Below are positions 44,557 to 55,698 of a DNA stretch of 64,000 nucleotides, piece by piece (the first letter of the stretch is position 1; the number at the start of each line of letters is the position of its first letter). This stretch comes from Aaosphaeria pasadenensis (Eukaryota > Ascomycota > Dothideomycetes > Pleosporales). The notes under the pieces are model-generated. The model was not told the DNA's origin and did not search any database. It saw only the letters and a list, made by a program, of their open reading frames with translations. The DNA is taken from the NCBI GenBank assembly GCA_022813625.1, contig JAKLMB010000001.1, positions 372,001 through 436,000 of the forward strand, written 5' to 3'. Both the position numbers and the translations under genes were made by a program.

Positions 44557-47500
44557 TGTGTCGATTGGGGAGTGATCTGGAGTTTGAGTGGCATGCGATG
44601 AGGTAGAACGTTGGGGTTTAAGAGGATCTGTCGATGGGTGGGAGTGGTGGTCAGCTAAGACAGGCGTGTATGGATTGGTAAGGTAAGGTATGGGAGGGAA
44701 TTGTATGTAGGATAAGGGCAAGGAAGGGGTAGAGTACGGCAGAGATTCAAGACAGAGTAGAATCTGAGTAAAGAGTAGGATACAGTAGAGTAGAGTAGGT
44801 ATGTACCGTATGTACCGGCTGACGATACGGATGGGATAGAAAAAGGTCGGACGTACCAGGAGCACCGTGATCCTGCCTGCGGATTGATCCGTTGGTTGTA
44901 GCCATGACGAAGCGCATGTAATGTACGCACAGACGGATTATGAAAGCGAAGAGGAGGAATTGATTGAACGAGTGAGCGAGCGAGGATGTTATTTTTTTGG
45001 GGCGGTTCGGCGTATGCGTGTGTATGCGTGTGTATGGATGTGGGTGGTACTGTAGACTGTAGACTGTATGTTGTGTGGTGTGGTGTTTTTCTTTTTTGGG
45101 CGGAACAGGAAGGGGGGGGGGGGGGTGGCCGCCGCGTTGCTGGGAGCTGGGAGATTTGAGTTTGGGAGGGTTGCAGCAACAGCAGGCGGTCGCAGTCTGT
45201 CTGCAGTCTGCACTCAGTCACACTACTCGACACTCGTACTAACCACCTGGATTTACAAGACCCAGACTCACAGCGTAAGGTAAGGTACGGTATAGTAGAG
45301 TAATTAGGCGCAGTAGGAGGCCAGCTGGACTGGGGGTTGGGTAAAGGGTAAAGACAAGGTAAGGGGTTACAGAAAAAGAGCGTGCTGTATCAAGGACTGT
45401 GGAGGCAGCAGTACTCCGTAGTAACAGCAGCTAATTAGACAATATGAGGCGAGTACTCCGCAGATGGGTAGTAGTTAGGAGATGGGGAGTGTACAATTAA
45501 TGAATGATATGGACGAGGATCAAAGGAAAAGGGTTGTGGTAGTTAGTTATTGGATCTTGGTGATAACTAATAACGATCCATGGGTGGGCAGACAGACTTG
45601 GACCTCATCTTATGACCTTACGAGTCTATGGGTTAATAGTTAGTTCCATGTTATGAGTTAGAACTAACTAACCAACTACTCCGTACCTACAGCAAGGCTC
45701 AAGCAAAGGAAACTAATTAGTTAAGGGCATTCCCACAACGCTTGAGCCTTGAGGACGCTTGTAGGGGGTAGTTTTTCCCATCATTTGACCACTGAGGTTA
45801 GTTGGATTGTCGAGGACGAAGGACTAGATCCCCCATCATTATTACCCAAGGACGTGGTAGTGGTTCGCATAGTCAGTCAGTTCAGTTAGTCAGTCTCTAC
45901 ATATCTTGTCCTTTCTTTCTCGTTTCCCCTCTTTGGCACGGCATCTAACTCGAATGTCCATCTCCATCTAATGATAATTTCTTATCAAGTGTTGGTTGGC
46001 TGTTTATGGAATTGATGCATTGCATGGCATGGCTGGCATGGCACATGGTGGTGGCAGTTGGATTGGAGTGCGTAGTTCTTTGTTGAATCCTTGTCCTGAC
46101 CGTCGCCCGCCCGTCTCCGCCGCCTCCTCCGCCCACAGCCGCGCCCAATTCGCGTCCTCATCCCCCCTCCCACTTCCCACTTCCCCCCCCAGTCTACACA
46201 GTAACACCCCAGTCACTAACCCCCCCAATCCCCTTCCCCCTTGGCCTGGTGCCTTGTCCTGTCCTCCCCTTATCCCTCCCCCCTCTCATAAGCTCATAGG
46301 CTGGAACGATTGGACAGACCATGACCATGACTCCCATGGGTCTCTCTGTGCGTGACCTGCAAGGAACAAACCCAATCTGACCCCGGCCCAGCGCTCTGGT
46401 TGCCAGTTGCCTTCTAGAAAAACACTCATCTTACGGACTGTACGCTGGCACTTTTCCTCTTCCAGTAATCACATTCACACATCCATCGTGCATCTTGCAT
46501 CACTTCTCTGCCGTGCCCCCATTCCATTGTTGTCCTGATCATCGCATATCCACTTCCATACGTCACACTCCACACAAATTCAAAAACAAATTCAACACTT
46601 ACAATACTATGTACTCGCTAATGCAGACAACATTTTCTTTGTTCGTGAGTTATAATTGTAACTACCTAATCTACTAGTAGTTACCCCGTACCTCGTATGG
46701 GATTGCCTCTCCCTTCAGCTCAGTTCAGCCCTGCGGAACACGTCGTTGAATAGTCTCAATCATCCTCAGCCGGAATAGACTCACCGTCCCAGTCATCATC
46801 TTTCTTTCCATGAGTATGGCTTAGTACAGTGGTTGTACGGTTACGGTACAATTCCATACCAACACAATTGTCATCTTTATCGCCGACCGTCATGTTTCAC
46901 TATCTCCACGAATGAATCGCCCGTCGGACTTTTTTTCTTTTCATTCAATGTCCAGAGCCCTTTCTTCAACCCCCACTTTCGCTAATACTTGCTCCGTACT
47001 CTGCCCAAAGTCTTCAATTCTATGTCTCCGTACATGTACTGTACATACACCTACCTACTCCGTACATCACCACCTATCAGGACCAATAGCCTTCTCAACA
47101 TCCATCTCTACCCATCTTGGGGATGTTGGGGCTAGTCGCCCCTACCTGAGAGCTGAATACAATACCCAGCCCTAGGCATCCCCGCTGCCTCGCCCGCCTC
47201 GCCCGCCCCGCATGCGCATACTCACCGACTCAGACAGCTGCTTTGCCTTCAGCCTGTATTCCATGTACTGGCTGCCTTCAGCCTGCAGTGGAGAGGCAGT
47301 GTGCCGCTTCGATTGACCATACATTCCTGAGATCGCGATGGCCATCACTTGACTGCAGGCCCAAGAACATTGATTACGCCATGATTTTTCCCATACAGGT
47401 AATCCCAAGTCACTCAGCCACAACACCACCACGCAAACTCAGTCCCTCAATCTGTGAGCCGCCAAACCGGAAATGGCACCGGACATATCGACGCGTGTTT

Positions 47501-48229
47501 GTCCCTAAAAGCCGTCTCTACGCGGTATTGTATTCGTACCGTACCTGTAAGCCATCCGAAACAACCCAAGAGACGGTCGCTCGGCCGATTAGGAAAATAC
47601 ATCTTCTCGAACCAACAGTTGACCCATCGTTTTTATTCTATCAATTCGAGCCTCCTCGCACTGTGGAGCTTCATGAGAGCCGGACGCATACATTCCCCGA
47701 ATACAAGGACAGATAAGACTAGACTCCCGAACCCGACTCTATCGACGAGACATCCCGTACAGAAAATAAAAGCACCTGTCATGATGCTTGCCGCCGTCCC
47801 TTATCAGATTCGTGCCCTATAGAGAATGACATCCTGGGGAATGTACCATCATGCCTCTATGTATATGTAAAACATAAAATCACCCCTGTACAAACGCTCT
47901 ACATACCGACAAAACTATACTGAAGACCCTCCCGAGCTATTATTATCTTCTAATCACATAGAGACAAACATCCCATAGTTAATCATAACATAATCGAATA
48001 TCGGCTACGGACTCTGGGTCGTACGGAATTTCTGATGGACCGATCGCGTACCTTACTCTCATCATGCTCCGTGTACTGAGAATAAAGCTTACAATGACGT
48101 TGGTTGGTCCAAACATCCCTGTACCTATTAGCTCAGCCTTGCCCCAACACCGAAACTTGTCCTCTGTTGCGCCTGTGGAGCTTCTTGTTCACTCCAATTC
48201 AACAACATTCGAAAATTCAGTCAATCGCC
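44557..48229. other. 3.7 kb intergenic region, low complexity
   Basis: Long divergent spacer between ERG12 and STE24. It includes a 14-G run (45112-45125), AGTTAGTTAG-type repeats (45650-45900), three TACTCCGTA sites (45412, 45677, 47056) and C-rich DNA 46140-46300. The frames up to 157 codons (47243-47716) show no recognisable motif. Confidence 0.55.
45112..45125. repeat. homopolymer of 14 G
   Basis: Uninterrupted G run; length uncertain in real genomes because such runs are sequencing-prone. Confidence 0.8.
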
Positions 48230-49786
48230 ATGATCCAGGCTCTCCTTCAGGTAACACTACAGAACGATGATTTCCGACACAATGTCAAATGCTGATTCTC
48301 GGAATAGCGCCTGGCCCGATGGCTGGACCGGCCCTTCTTCCCGTGGAAGAAGCTCGTAGTCGGCTTCTCCCTTGCGCAGTTCACTCTCGAGAATTGGCTG
48401 ATGTTCCGCCAATTCAAAGTCCTCCAAAAGAAGACTGTCCCGAAGGCCCTCGAGAAGGAAATCGATCAGGAAACTTTTGACAAGTCCCAGGTTCGTCGTA
48501 CTGCCAGTGTTGCGCTGCCCCACGCGACCAACTCCCGCTTACATTTCCCCACAGGCATACGGTCGCGCGAAGGCGAAGTTCAGTTTCTTCTCCGGCCTCT
48601 TCAACCAGATCCAAAACCTCGCTGTCCTCTATTTCGATGTCATCCCCCTCGTCTGGGGCGTTGCTGGTGCAATCCTCGCTCGCTATGCTCCGGCAAGCCT
48701 TTCGGGCGAGATCCCACATTCGCTGGTCTTCATATACTTGTTTGGCTTGATTGATTTGGTCCTCGGCCTTCCTTTCTCCTACTACCACAGTTTCGTTCTA
48801 GAGGAGAAATTTGGATTCAACAAAATGACCGTCAAACTATGGCTCACCGACATGATCAAGGGTCAAGCGCTCACAATTGCATTTGGCATCCCTATCGGTA
48901 GCGCATTCTTGTCTATCATCAGGCGAACTGGCGACAGCTTCTTCTACTACCTCTGGGTTTTCATGTTCTGCGTCCAGATCGTGGCCATGACCATCTACCC
49001 CGTCTTCATTGTCCCCATGTTTAACAAATTGGAGCCTCTCAAGCCCGGAAAGCTCAAGGAAGCCGTCGAGGCACTTGCCACGAAGCTCAAGTTCCCTCTT
49101 AGCGAATTGCAAGTCATCGATGGCAGCAAGCGAAGTGCTCACAGCAATGCCTACTTCACCGGACTACCCTGGGTTGGCAAGAAGAAGATTGTCATTTACG
49201 ACACTTTACTTGAGAAGAACACGGACAAGGAAACTGAAGCCGTGCTTGCACACGAACTTGGTCACTGGAAGATGAATCACACTTCGCGACTTTTGTTCAT
49301 TAGCCAGGCTCATCTGTTCTACGTATTTGCATTGTTCTCCGTCTTCATTCATAACAAGTCTGTCTATGCCGACTTTGGCTTCCTCCGAGAGCAGCCAGCC
49401 ATTATTGGTTTCGTCTTGTTCAATGAGATTCTGTCGCCAACAGATTCCATCATTAAGCTCCTGATGAACATCTGGACCCGAAGCATGGAATTCGAAGCTG
49501 GTGAGTAGCCCCCTTTGCTCTCGAAGCCACGACGCTAACTGCCTGAGTAGATGCCTTTGCTTTAAAGCTCGGCTACGCAGCCGAACTTGGATCCTCCTTG
49601 ATCAAGCTTCAGATCCAGAACTTGTCCAGCATGGATGCAGACTGGATGTACTCGAGCTTCCATTACTCCCACCCCATTCTTACCGAGCGCCTCAAGGCTA
49701 TTGGCTGGTCTGGGGACAAGAAGATCGTACAAGACAAGACGGCCGATGAAGAGAAGCCCGTCAAGGCATCGGACAGAGAGCTTTGA
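48230..49786 (+). CDS. STE24: CAAX prenyl protease 1 (Ste24)
   Basis: Integral ER membrane zinc metalloprotease; cuts the last residues of prenylated CAAX proteins such as a-factor precursors. Exons 48230-48250, 48308-48490, 48555-49500 and 49551-49786, 461 residues (yeast 453). The first coding exon is only 21 bases (MIQALLQ) and ends at a phase-0 junction with 48308; the reconstructed MIQALLQRLARWLDRP fits family starts. Intron 1 has a TGCTGATT branch; introns 2 (64 bases) and 3 (50 bases) also join in frame. HELGH zinc site at 301-305; the third ligand Glu is in MEFEADAFALKLGY, created by the last splice (EA/DAFA). At least six hydrophobic segments and a C-terminal cytosolic tail with charged KPVKASDREL. 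Confidence 0.95.
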
Positions 49787-50019
49787 ATAAAGGACGAGAT
49801 GCTGCATGCCGACTGCATACTGTATAGTAGACCTCCATAGAGTGAGCATTGGAAACCATTGGCGACGAAAGAAGGATGAGGAGTAGGGTGGGTGTAGACC
49901 GCTCATGCAATGTTTACACCGGAGAGCTGGAAAATTTTGAAAATTTTAGGGCAATTGGATGTCCATAGGGGTATCGTATCTAAAACGCAAATGCGTTGTC
50001 GGCAATAGAAAGTCGCGCT

Positions 50020-50622
50020 CTAGTCCTCTGTCTTGTTCTTCTTTCCCTTGCTTTTCTTGAACTCTTTGTGTCTTGCTTTCTTCGCAAGCTTTCGTGCCTC
50101 CTTGTCCACGTTCGCCTTTCTCTTCTCGCCGACTTGTCCTTCATCTCCCTCCTCTTCTCCACCCTCAACTTCAGGAACATCCACCCCAGAAGCGACAAAG
50201 TTGTCGCGATCGCCAATCTCTTCTATCTCGACGCGCCCCTCTTCCCTCTCGTATTCTGACTTGTCTTGCCATTCCTCTCCACCATCCCCGGTTGCAGCCT
50301 CCTGACCATCGTCGAAAACCTTCCTCTTGTTCTTTCTTCCGTCCTGTCCATTGCGCTCTTCGGGTTCTGGTGAAGGCTCTGGCTCGAGATGCTCGCCGCG
50401 GAGACCTGCCGCCACACGGCGTAGATTGTGCATGACAACTCCACCGGAAGGACCTCCATGTGAGCCAAATTGTACGCCCGTAGGGGTAATGAGTGCGTCG
50501 GGGTGGAGGTGAGGATGGATTTCGCTGTTCTTTATGAAAGTCGCAAGCATTTCCGCGGCATCCTCGTTGCCAATGGGGTGACTTGAGACATGACGATAAG
50601 GAGGGAGCGTTTCGGGGCCCAT
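50020..50622 (-). CDS. small charged protein of unknown function, probably nuclear
   Basis: Single exon, 200 residues, from MGPETLPPYRHVSSHPIGNEDA. The N-terminal ~80 residues look conserved-like and ordered (TPTGVQFGSHGG, GGVVMHNLRRVAAGLRGE); the rest is acidic then strongly basic, ending KKARHKEFKKSKGKKNKTED, like many nucleolar proteins. I do not recognise a named family, and nucleolar role is inference. It is divergent from the Mdm31-type gene, 295 bases apart. Confidence 0.7.
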   Translation of the reverse strand: MGPETLPPYRHVSSHPIGNEDAAEMLATFIKNSEIHPHLHPDALITPTGVQFGSHGGPSGGVVMHNLRRVAAGLRGEHLEPEPSPEPEERNGQDGRKNKRKVFDDGQEAATGDGGEEWQDKSEYEREEGRVEIEEIGDRDNFVASGVDVPEVEGGEEEGDEGQVGEKRKANVDKEARKLAKKARHKEFKKSKGKKNKTED

Positions 50623-50917
50623 TGCGAAGTGGATATCGGTATATGGAGAGTGATTTCAATATATTTGCAGCGGTCGCTGAGGTTGAGGTTGGCGGGCTGG
50701 ATCCGGCAACAATTTTTTGGAGAGCAGCAGTTAAAGTTTGGCGCCGGATGGCCCGTGCGCCATGATGACCTTTTCATCAATTCATTGCATCACTCAAGCC
50801 ACCGCTTGCACCCACTCATACATCGACAAACAGCATAACGCATCGATCCACCCGACCGTTTATTTCCTGTGACTTCAACTTCACGCGGACGGTCGCCATG
50901 TTGAAGCCGAGATTATC

Positions 50918-53145
50918 ATGAACAGAAATGTAGGCATTGCGGTCGGCGCAACCCTACGACGCTGTGTCGTTGACCAGCCTCTTTCAACAATTTCTCCACT
51001 TCCTCAGTTCAACCTCACGTTCTTCCGCACACTTCGACCTCTAGGACCAGCCGCTCCTCATAGAAATTTCTCGTCACATACAAGTTCGCTACGCCGTCCA
51101 TTCAGCCTTTTCACACCTCATCGCCCAACCCCTCCATGTCACCTCACCGCATCTCCATCAAGTCATACTTCCCCGCCTCGATATGTTCTCGAGAGCGTAA
51201 CCGCAGCCGCCGCCGCGGCATGGAAGAGACAATCTCATAGCCATGCAAGGAAGGGTCGTAGAAGGGGCGTACCCGCCACGAAACGCAATAAGAGTTCAGT
51301 CACTGGTGGAAGGTCAGCAAAAGTCCAGAAACCATCTACACCGCAGGCAGAACTCTCGCCGCAACCGAAAGCCTCTCCTAGGCCGATCCCACCTGCAAAT
51401 AACGCCTCCGAACAATCCCATGAATCTTCGAAACCCCTCTTAGACCGCCTACCACAACACCTACCCCACCTACATAGACCGAGCAAAGCAGAGTTACTGG
51501 CAGCGGCGTCTGGCTTCTGGTCTCGAATGAAGGTTCGATTCAAATGGCTCACCATACGAAGCACCCGGCCATTCAACGCCGATGAGATTTATGCCATGTT
51601 TTCCTGGATCCTTGCAGCACACATCCTCTGGATCGTCGTTGGAACGACAACTTTTTTCTCGATAGCAATATTCATGATCAACAGCGTCTTCGCCCAGGAA
51701 ACTCTTGCGAAGTGGATTGGAAACTATCTCACACAATCATCCGGAATCAAGGTTGTTTTCGAATCAGCTGTTGTTCCTAAATGGAAGGACGGAGTCATTT
51801 CTTTCCGGAAGGTCTTCGTCTCCCGACGTCCCGGCCAGGGACGTGCAAGAGTGAGCAAAGGATCCCAGACATCCGCTGCCGCTGCCGCTGCCGCAATTGC
51901 ACACAAAGAGAAGGGGGCTGTTGATGGGGAGGAAGAGGAGGAGGATACGAATTACACACAATTTGACATTTCCATCGACGCAGTCAACGTCACTTTATCG
52001 TTTTCCAAATGGATGAATGGAAAGGGTCTTCTGAAGGATGTTGAGATCAAAGGAATTCGAGGAGTTGTTGATAGAACATCCGTCTACGCCCTAGAAGAAT
52101 ACGTCGACCCGCGCACGTACAAGCATGAGCACCAACCCGGCGATTTTGAATTAGACTCATTCAAGATGGAGGATTTGCTGGTCACAGTATACCAGCCAGA
52201 TGATTTCCGACCTTTCTCCGTCAGCATCTACTCCTGCGATCTCCCACAGCTCAGGAAACAGTGGCTATTCTACGACTTCCTATCTGCCAACATGATGTCC
52301 GGGTCGTACGACAATTCTCTTTTCACCATCCACCCCCGCCAGACACACAACTACACTGGGATGCAATTGAACAAAGGCCTCGATACCGAAGATGGTCAGA
52401 CCTGGAAGAAACAGAGCCGCATCAGAATTGACGGTCTCAACATCGACCACTTGAACAGGGGCTATGATGGACCTTTCTCTTGGATCTACGAGGGAAACGT
52501 CGATATCGTGTCAGACATCATGATACCGAACGAGAACGATGCCAGCATCGCCAAGGTCATGTCAGACATGTATGATCGAGTGGAAGCGACCGTGAAGAAG
52601 ACAAACACCAGTCTCCGCGTAGTACGAAACGACCATAACCATACTCATATCTCTGATCACGCCCACGGCTTTGATGGTGAGCATCAAGAGGAGGCGGAAC
52701 AGGGAGAAAACGACGAGGACAACCGTTTTATCATCATGGACATCCGCGTCCATCTCAATGATGTGCGAGCTGCAGTTCCGATATTTACCAATGACCTTTC
52801 CTACGTCAACAATGCGCTGGTTCGGCCTATTGTTGCATACATCAACTCCAAGAAGACCTTCATTCCGGTGAACTGCAGAGTTGTCAAGCGGGCAGGCGAA
52901 TTTGATGGAAGCTGGACACTCTACGACAGCGGCCTGATGGACGATGTGTCTCGCGAGGTATGTCGACACCCTTCTTCATATTGTTGACTAGATTGCTAAC
53001 TTCCATCAAGATGTATGATGCATTCGCGAAGGACGTCCTCAACGACAACACTGCCCGCAAACGCCGGATAAAGAAGGTCGGCATCTGGACATTGCAACTC
53101 GCAGCACAAGCCCTCTTCCTCGGTCTAGCCGGAAACATAGCTTAA
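50918..53145 (+). CDS. Mdm31/Mdm32-type mitochondrial inner membrane protein
   Basis: Family required for mitochondrial shape and DNA maintenance in yeast. Exons 50918-52957 and 53011-53145, 724 residues; the 53-base intron has a TTGCTAAC branch. The N-terminus is Arg/Ser/Pro-rich with no acidic residues in the first stretch, consistent with a mitochondrial presequence. A hydrophobic segment at about 225-260 (FSWILAAHILWIVVG, TTFFSIAIFMINSVFA) is followed by the conserved domain (FESAVVPKWKDGVISFRKVFVSRR, FDISIDAVNVTLSFSKWMNGKGLLKDVEIKGIRGVVDR; shown in parts), a SFDFLSANMMSGSYDNSLFTIHPRQ-type segment and a second C-terminal hydrophobic helix. An insert with Ala and Glu runs at about 310-345 is lineage-specific-looking. 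I cannot separate Mdm31 from Mdm32 by eye. Confidence 0.92.
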
Positions 53146-54079
53146 CGATATCCCCACTTCTCTCTCTCAGCATACACGAAGGTTACCTGTATTATACAAA
53201 AAAAGAACGCGGCGTTTTTTGGGGATCGGGGGAGTTTTGTTTTGCCATTGCCGGCGCAGGTGGGAAAAGTATGAAACGACAATTCTTGGGTTATCACGAG
53301 CGGTAATGATTTAACGCCGGGCAGTTACGAGGATCATTCTTAAGTGCCAAATAAAACAATAATGACAGATGGGATGCTGCTCCTGAAGCATGCATCGTCT
53401 TTCTCAGCAACGTAGCGATGTTCTTCCAAATGCGTGATATTGAATGAGATCCCTACTCGGCCCAAGCCAGCTATAAGGTCAACTAAAGAGATGCCATAGC
53501 TTAACGATCTAGGCTTCCTCGACTTTGATCGCAAGTCTTACTCAACTCTTTTGTCTTGATCCTCGTCCTGGAGACTATAATGGCACGTGACTGTACCCAC
53601 GCCGTGTCCGCCTACGCCAAGACCCGCCGATGTCATTGCGCGCGCAGCCCAGCCAGCAGCGGATGAACCTCCAACCTCATCCCCGAACCATTATTTTTTT
53701 GGCCTTGACATTTAATCCACTCTCCACCCCTCCCTCCTCGCTCCTAGGATTCGATAATCCCATTACGATTACAATTCCGTTCAACACCCGAAACGAAATC
53801 CAACAAAAGGGAGAAAGAAAAAAAAGGAAATGCGAATCGCGAATTGAGCGAGCGCAGGACAACAGCGACGATACTCTTTTTTTTTGTGTCGTTGGGAGAG
53901 TGAATGAGTGCACGCAAGCAAGCTGCGCTCTCTGAATCGAAACGAATCGATTCCCCCTTCAAGACCGCCGGGTTCTGAACTTCCATTCTTGGAGAAATTG
54001 AAAAGGAAACCTCTCAACATCTACCCTCCAAACACCCCCATCGCAGCTGGCGCCCGATCCCACGGCTTCCCTACCAACA
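53146..54079. other. intergenic, Mdm31 3' flank and SPP2 promoter
   Basis: No gene supported; frames at 53630-54020 lie opposite each other. Confidence 0.55.
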
Positions 54080-55564
54080 ATGTCACAAACGGGCTTCAAG
54101 CTCTCCCTCTCCTCCTCCAAAAACAAGGACGCCCTGAAACCCAAGTCCAAACTCTCCTCCGCCGCCGCCAAAACCAGCACATCCCTCGCCAAGCGCCCGC
54201 GGCCCTCCCTCCTCCTCGACGACGGCGCTGATGACCAAGATGACGCGACGCACAGCCAGGAGATATCAGGGTGGGACGTCGCGACGGGCGGCGCCATCGA
54301 CATGAACGGCAGCGCCGGCGGCGCGGAGAAGAAAGCCCCCCGTGTCATCGAGGCGCTGCCGAATCGTAATTGGCGGGCCGACGCCGCGATGAAGAAGAAG
54401 GCGGCGGCGCGGGGGGAGCAGCAGAATCAAGAGTTCGAGGAGCCGGAAGTCAAGTTCGGGCTGCAGGTTTTCGAGAAGAAGGATGACGGTGACAAGGAGG
54501 AGCCGGTGAAGGTGGCGGTAGAGAAAGAGGTCGACGACGGAATGACGCCGGAGCAGCGGCTCGACAAGCAGGCGCGCGAGGCGCTGCAGAACGGCAGGGT
54601 GGAAGACCGCGCCGTGATACCGCACGTGCACATGACGGAGGAAGAAGCGTTCGACAACGACGTGCGGGAGGCGCCCGATGCGCCCTCGCTGGACGCGTAC
54701 GAGGCGACTCCGATCGAGGGGTTCGGCGCCGCGCTGCTGCGTGGCATGGGGTGGAAGGACGGCGAGGAGATCGGCGCCGGCAGTAAGGGGAAGGGCACCG
54801 TGGCTGCGAAGCCGAGGGAGGTCAAGAGGCGCCCCGCGCTGCTGGGGATAGGAGCGAAGCCGGAGGCTGCGGTCGGGGAGGAGATTGGCGCCTGGGGCGG
54901 TGGCCCTGGGAAGGGGAAGCGGAGGAAGGAGGAGCAGACGTACACGCCTGTCGTGTTGAGGAACAAGCACACGGGCGAAATGCTCACGCAGGAGGAGTTG
55001 GACAAGAAGCTCCAGGCGCAACAACTCGTCGACGACAGCAAAGAGCAGGAGAACAAAAAGTCAGAACGAAGGAGTAAGTACGACGATGACGACGAGGCGG
55101 AGGAGAGAGAACGACGGCGGAAGAAGAAGAGCAGTAGTAGTAGATACGACGATTACTCCGACGACAACGAGAGGGATAGTAGGAGGCGGCGAGACGACGA
55201 CCGCAGGTACAAAGACAGACGCGACCGGGACCGCAGAGATCGCAGCGAAGAGCGCAGCAGCAGCAAGCGGGACAGGGACGACGAGGGCAGGAGACGAGAC
55301 AAGCGTCGTGACCGCTCCGCCGACGAGGATAGGGAGCGCGACAGGCGGCGGCGGGACCGCGAGTACTCTGATGACGAGAGGCGTGAGAAGCGGAGGGAGA
55401 GGAGGGACGATCGGAGTAGGAGTCCGGATAGGGACAGGCAGAGGGAGAGAGATAGGGATAGGGATGCGGATCGTAAACGGAGGAGGGATTATGACTACGA
55501 GGATGATAGGCACGAACGCAAGAGAAGACACCGGTACGAGGAGGATAGGAAGTCCAGGAAGTAG
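54080..55564 (+). CDS. SPP2: pre-mRNA splicing factor Spp2 (G-patch)
   Basis: Cofactor of the Prp2 RNA helicase in spliceosome activation; nuclear. Single exon, 494 residues. N-terminus MSQTGFKLSLSSSK (family-like), disordered; a central acidic stretch; a G-patch-like region at about 210-245 (PIEGFGAALLRGMGWKDGEEIG) that in the family binds Prp2; then a KRRPALLGIGAKP segment. The last ~140 residues are an Arg/Asp/Glu/Ser-rich RS/RD tail (DRRDRDRRDRSEERSSSKRD). High GC and codon repetition in this tail create large shadow frames on both strands. Yeast Spp2 is far shorter (185 residues). Confidence 0.88.
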   Translation: MSQTGFKLSLSSSKNKDALKPKSKLSSAAAKTSTSLAKRPRPSLLLDDGADDQDDATHSQEISGWDVATGGAIDMNGSAGGAEKKAPRVIEALPNRNWRADAAMKKKAAARGEQQNQEFEEPEVKFGLQVFEKKDDGDKEEPVKVAVEKEVDDGMTPEQRLDKQAREALQNGRVEDRAVIPHVHMTEEEAFDNDVREAPDAPSLDAYEATPIEGFGAALLRGMGWKDGEEIGAGSKGKGTVAAKPREVKRRPALLGIGAKPEAAVGEEIGAWGGGPGKGKRRKEEQTYTPVVLRNKHTGEMLTQEELDKKLQAQQLVDDSKEQENKKSERRSKYDDDDEAEERERRRKKKSSSSRYDDYSDDNERDSRRRRDDDRRYKDRRDRDRRDRSEERSSSKRDRDDEGRRRDKRRDRSADEDRERDRRRRDREYSDDERREKRRERRDDRSRSPDRDRQRERDRDRDADRKRRRDYDYEDDRHERKRRHRYEEDRKSRK

Positions 55565-55698
55565 AACCAACTCCTGGACGGTGGAGGATAATACCACCAC
55601 TACTGCATATTGATAGAGCCATACCATAGAAGTACTACGTCAATGCTAAGAATGGATGCATGATCGATTCTCGATCAAGTCCGTGAAGTTCAACAACT

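Noticed and set aside
47243..47716. 157-codon plus-strand frame
   Set aside because: No conserved motif or splice partners; sits in low-complexity DNA.
54266..55627. Large minus-strand and +2 frames over SPP2
   Set aside because: Created by the repetitive RD-rich tail and high GC.
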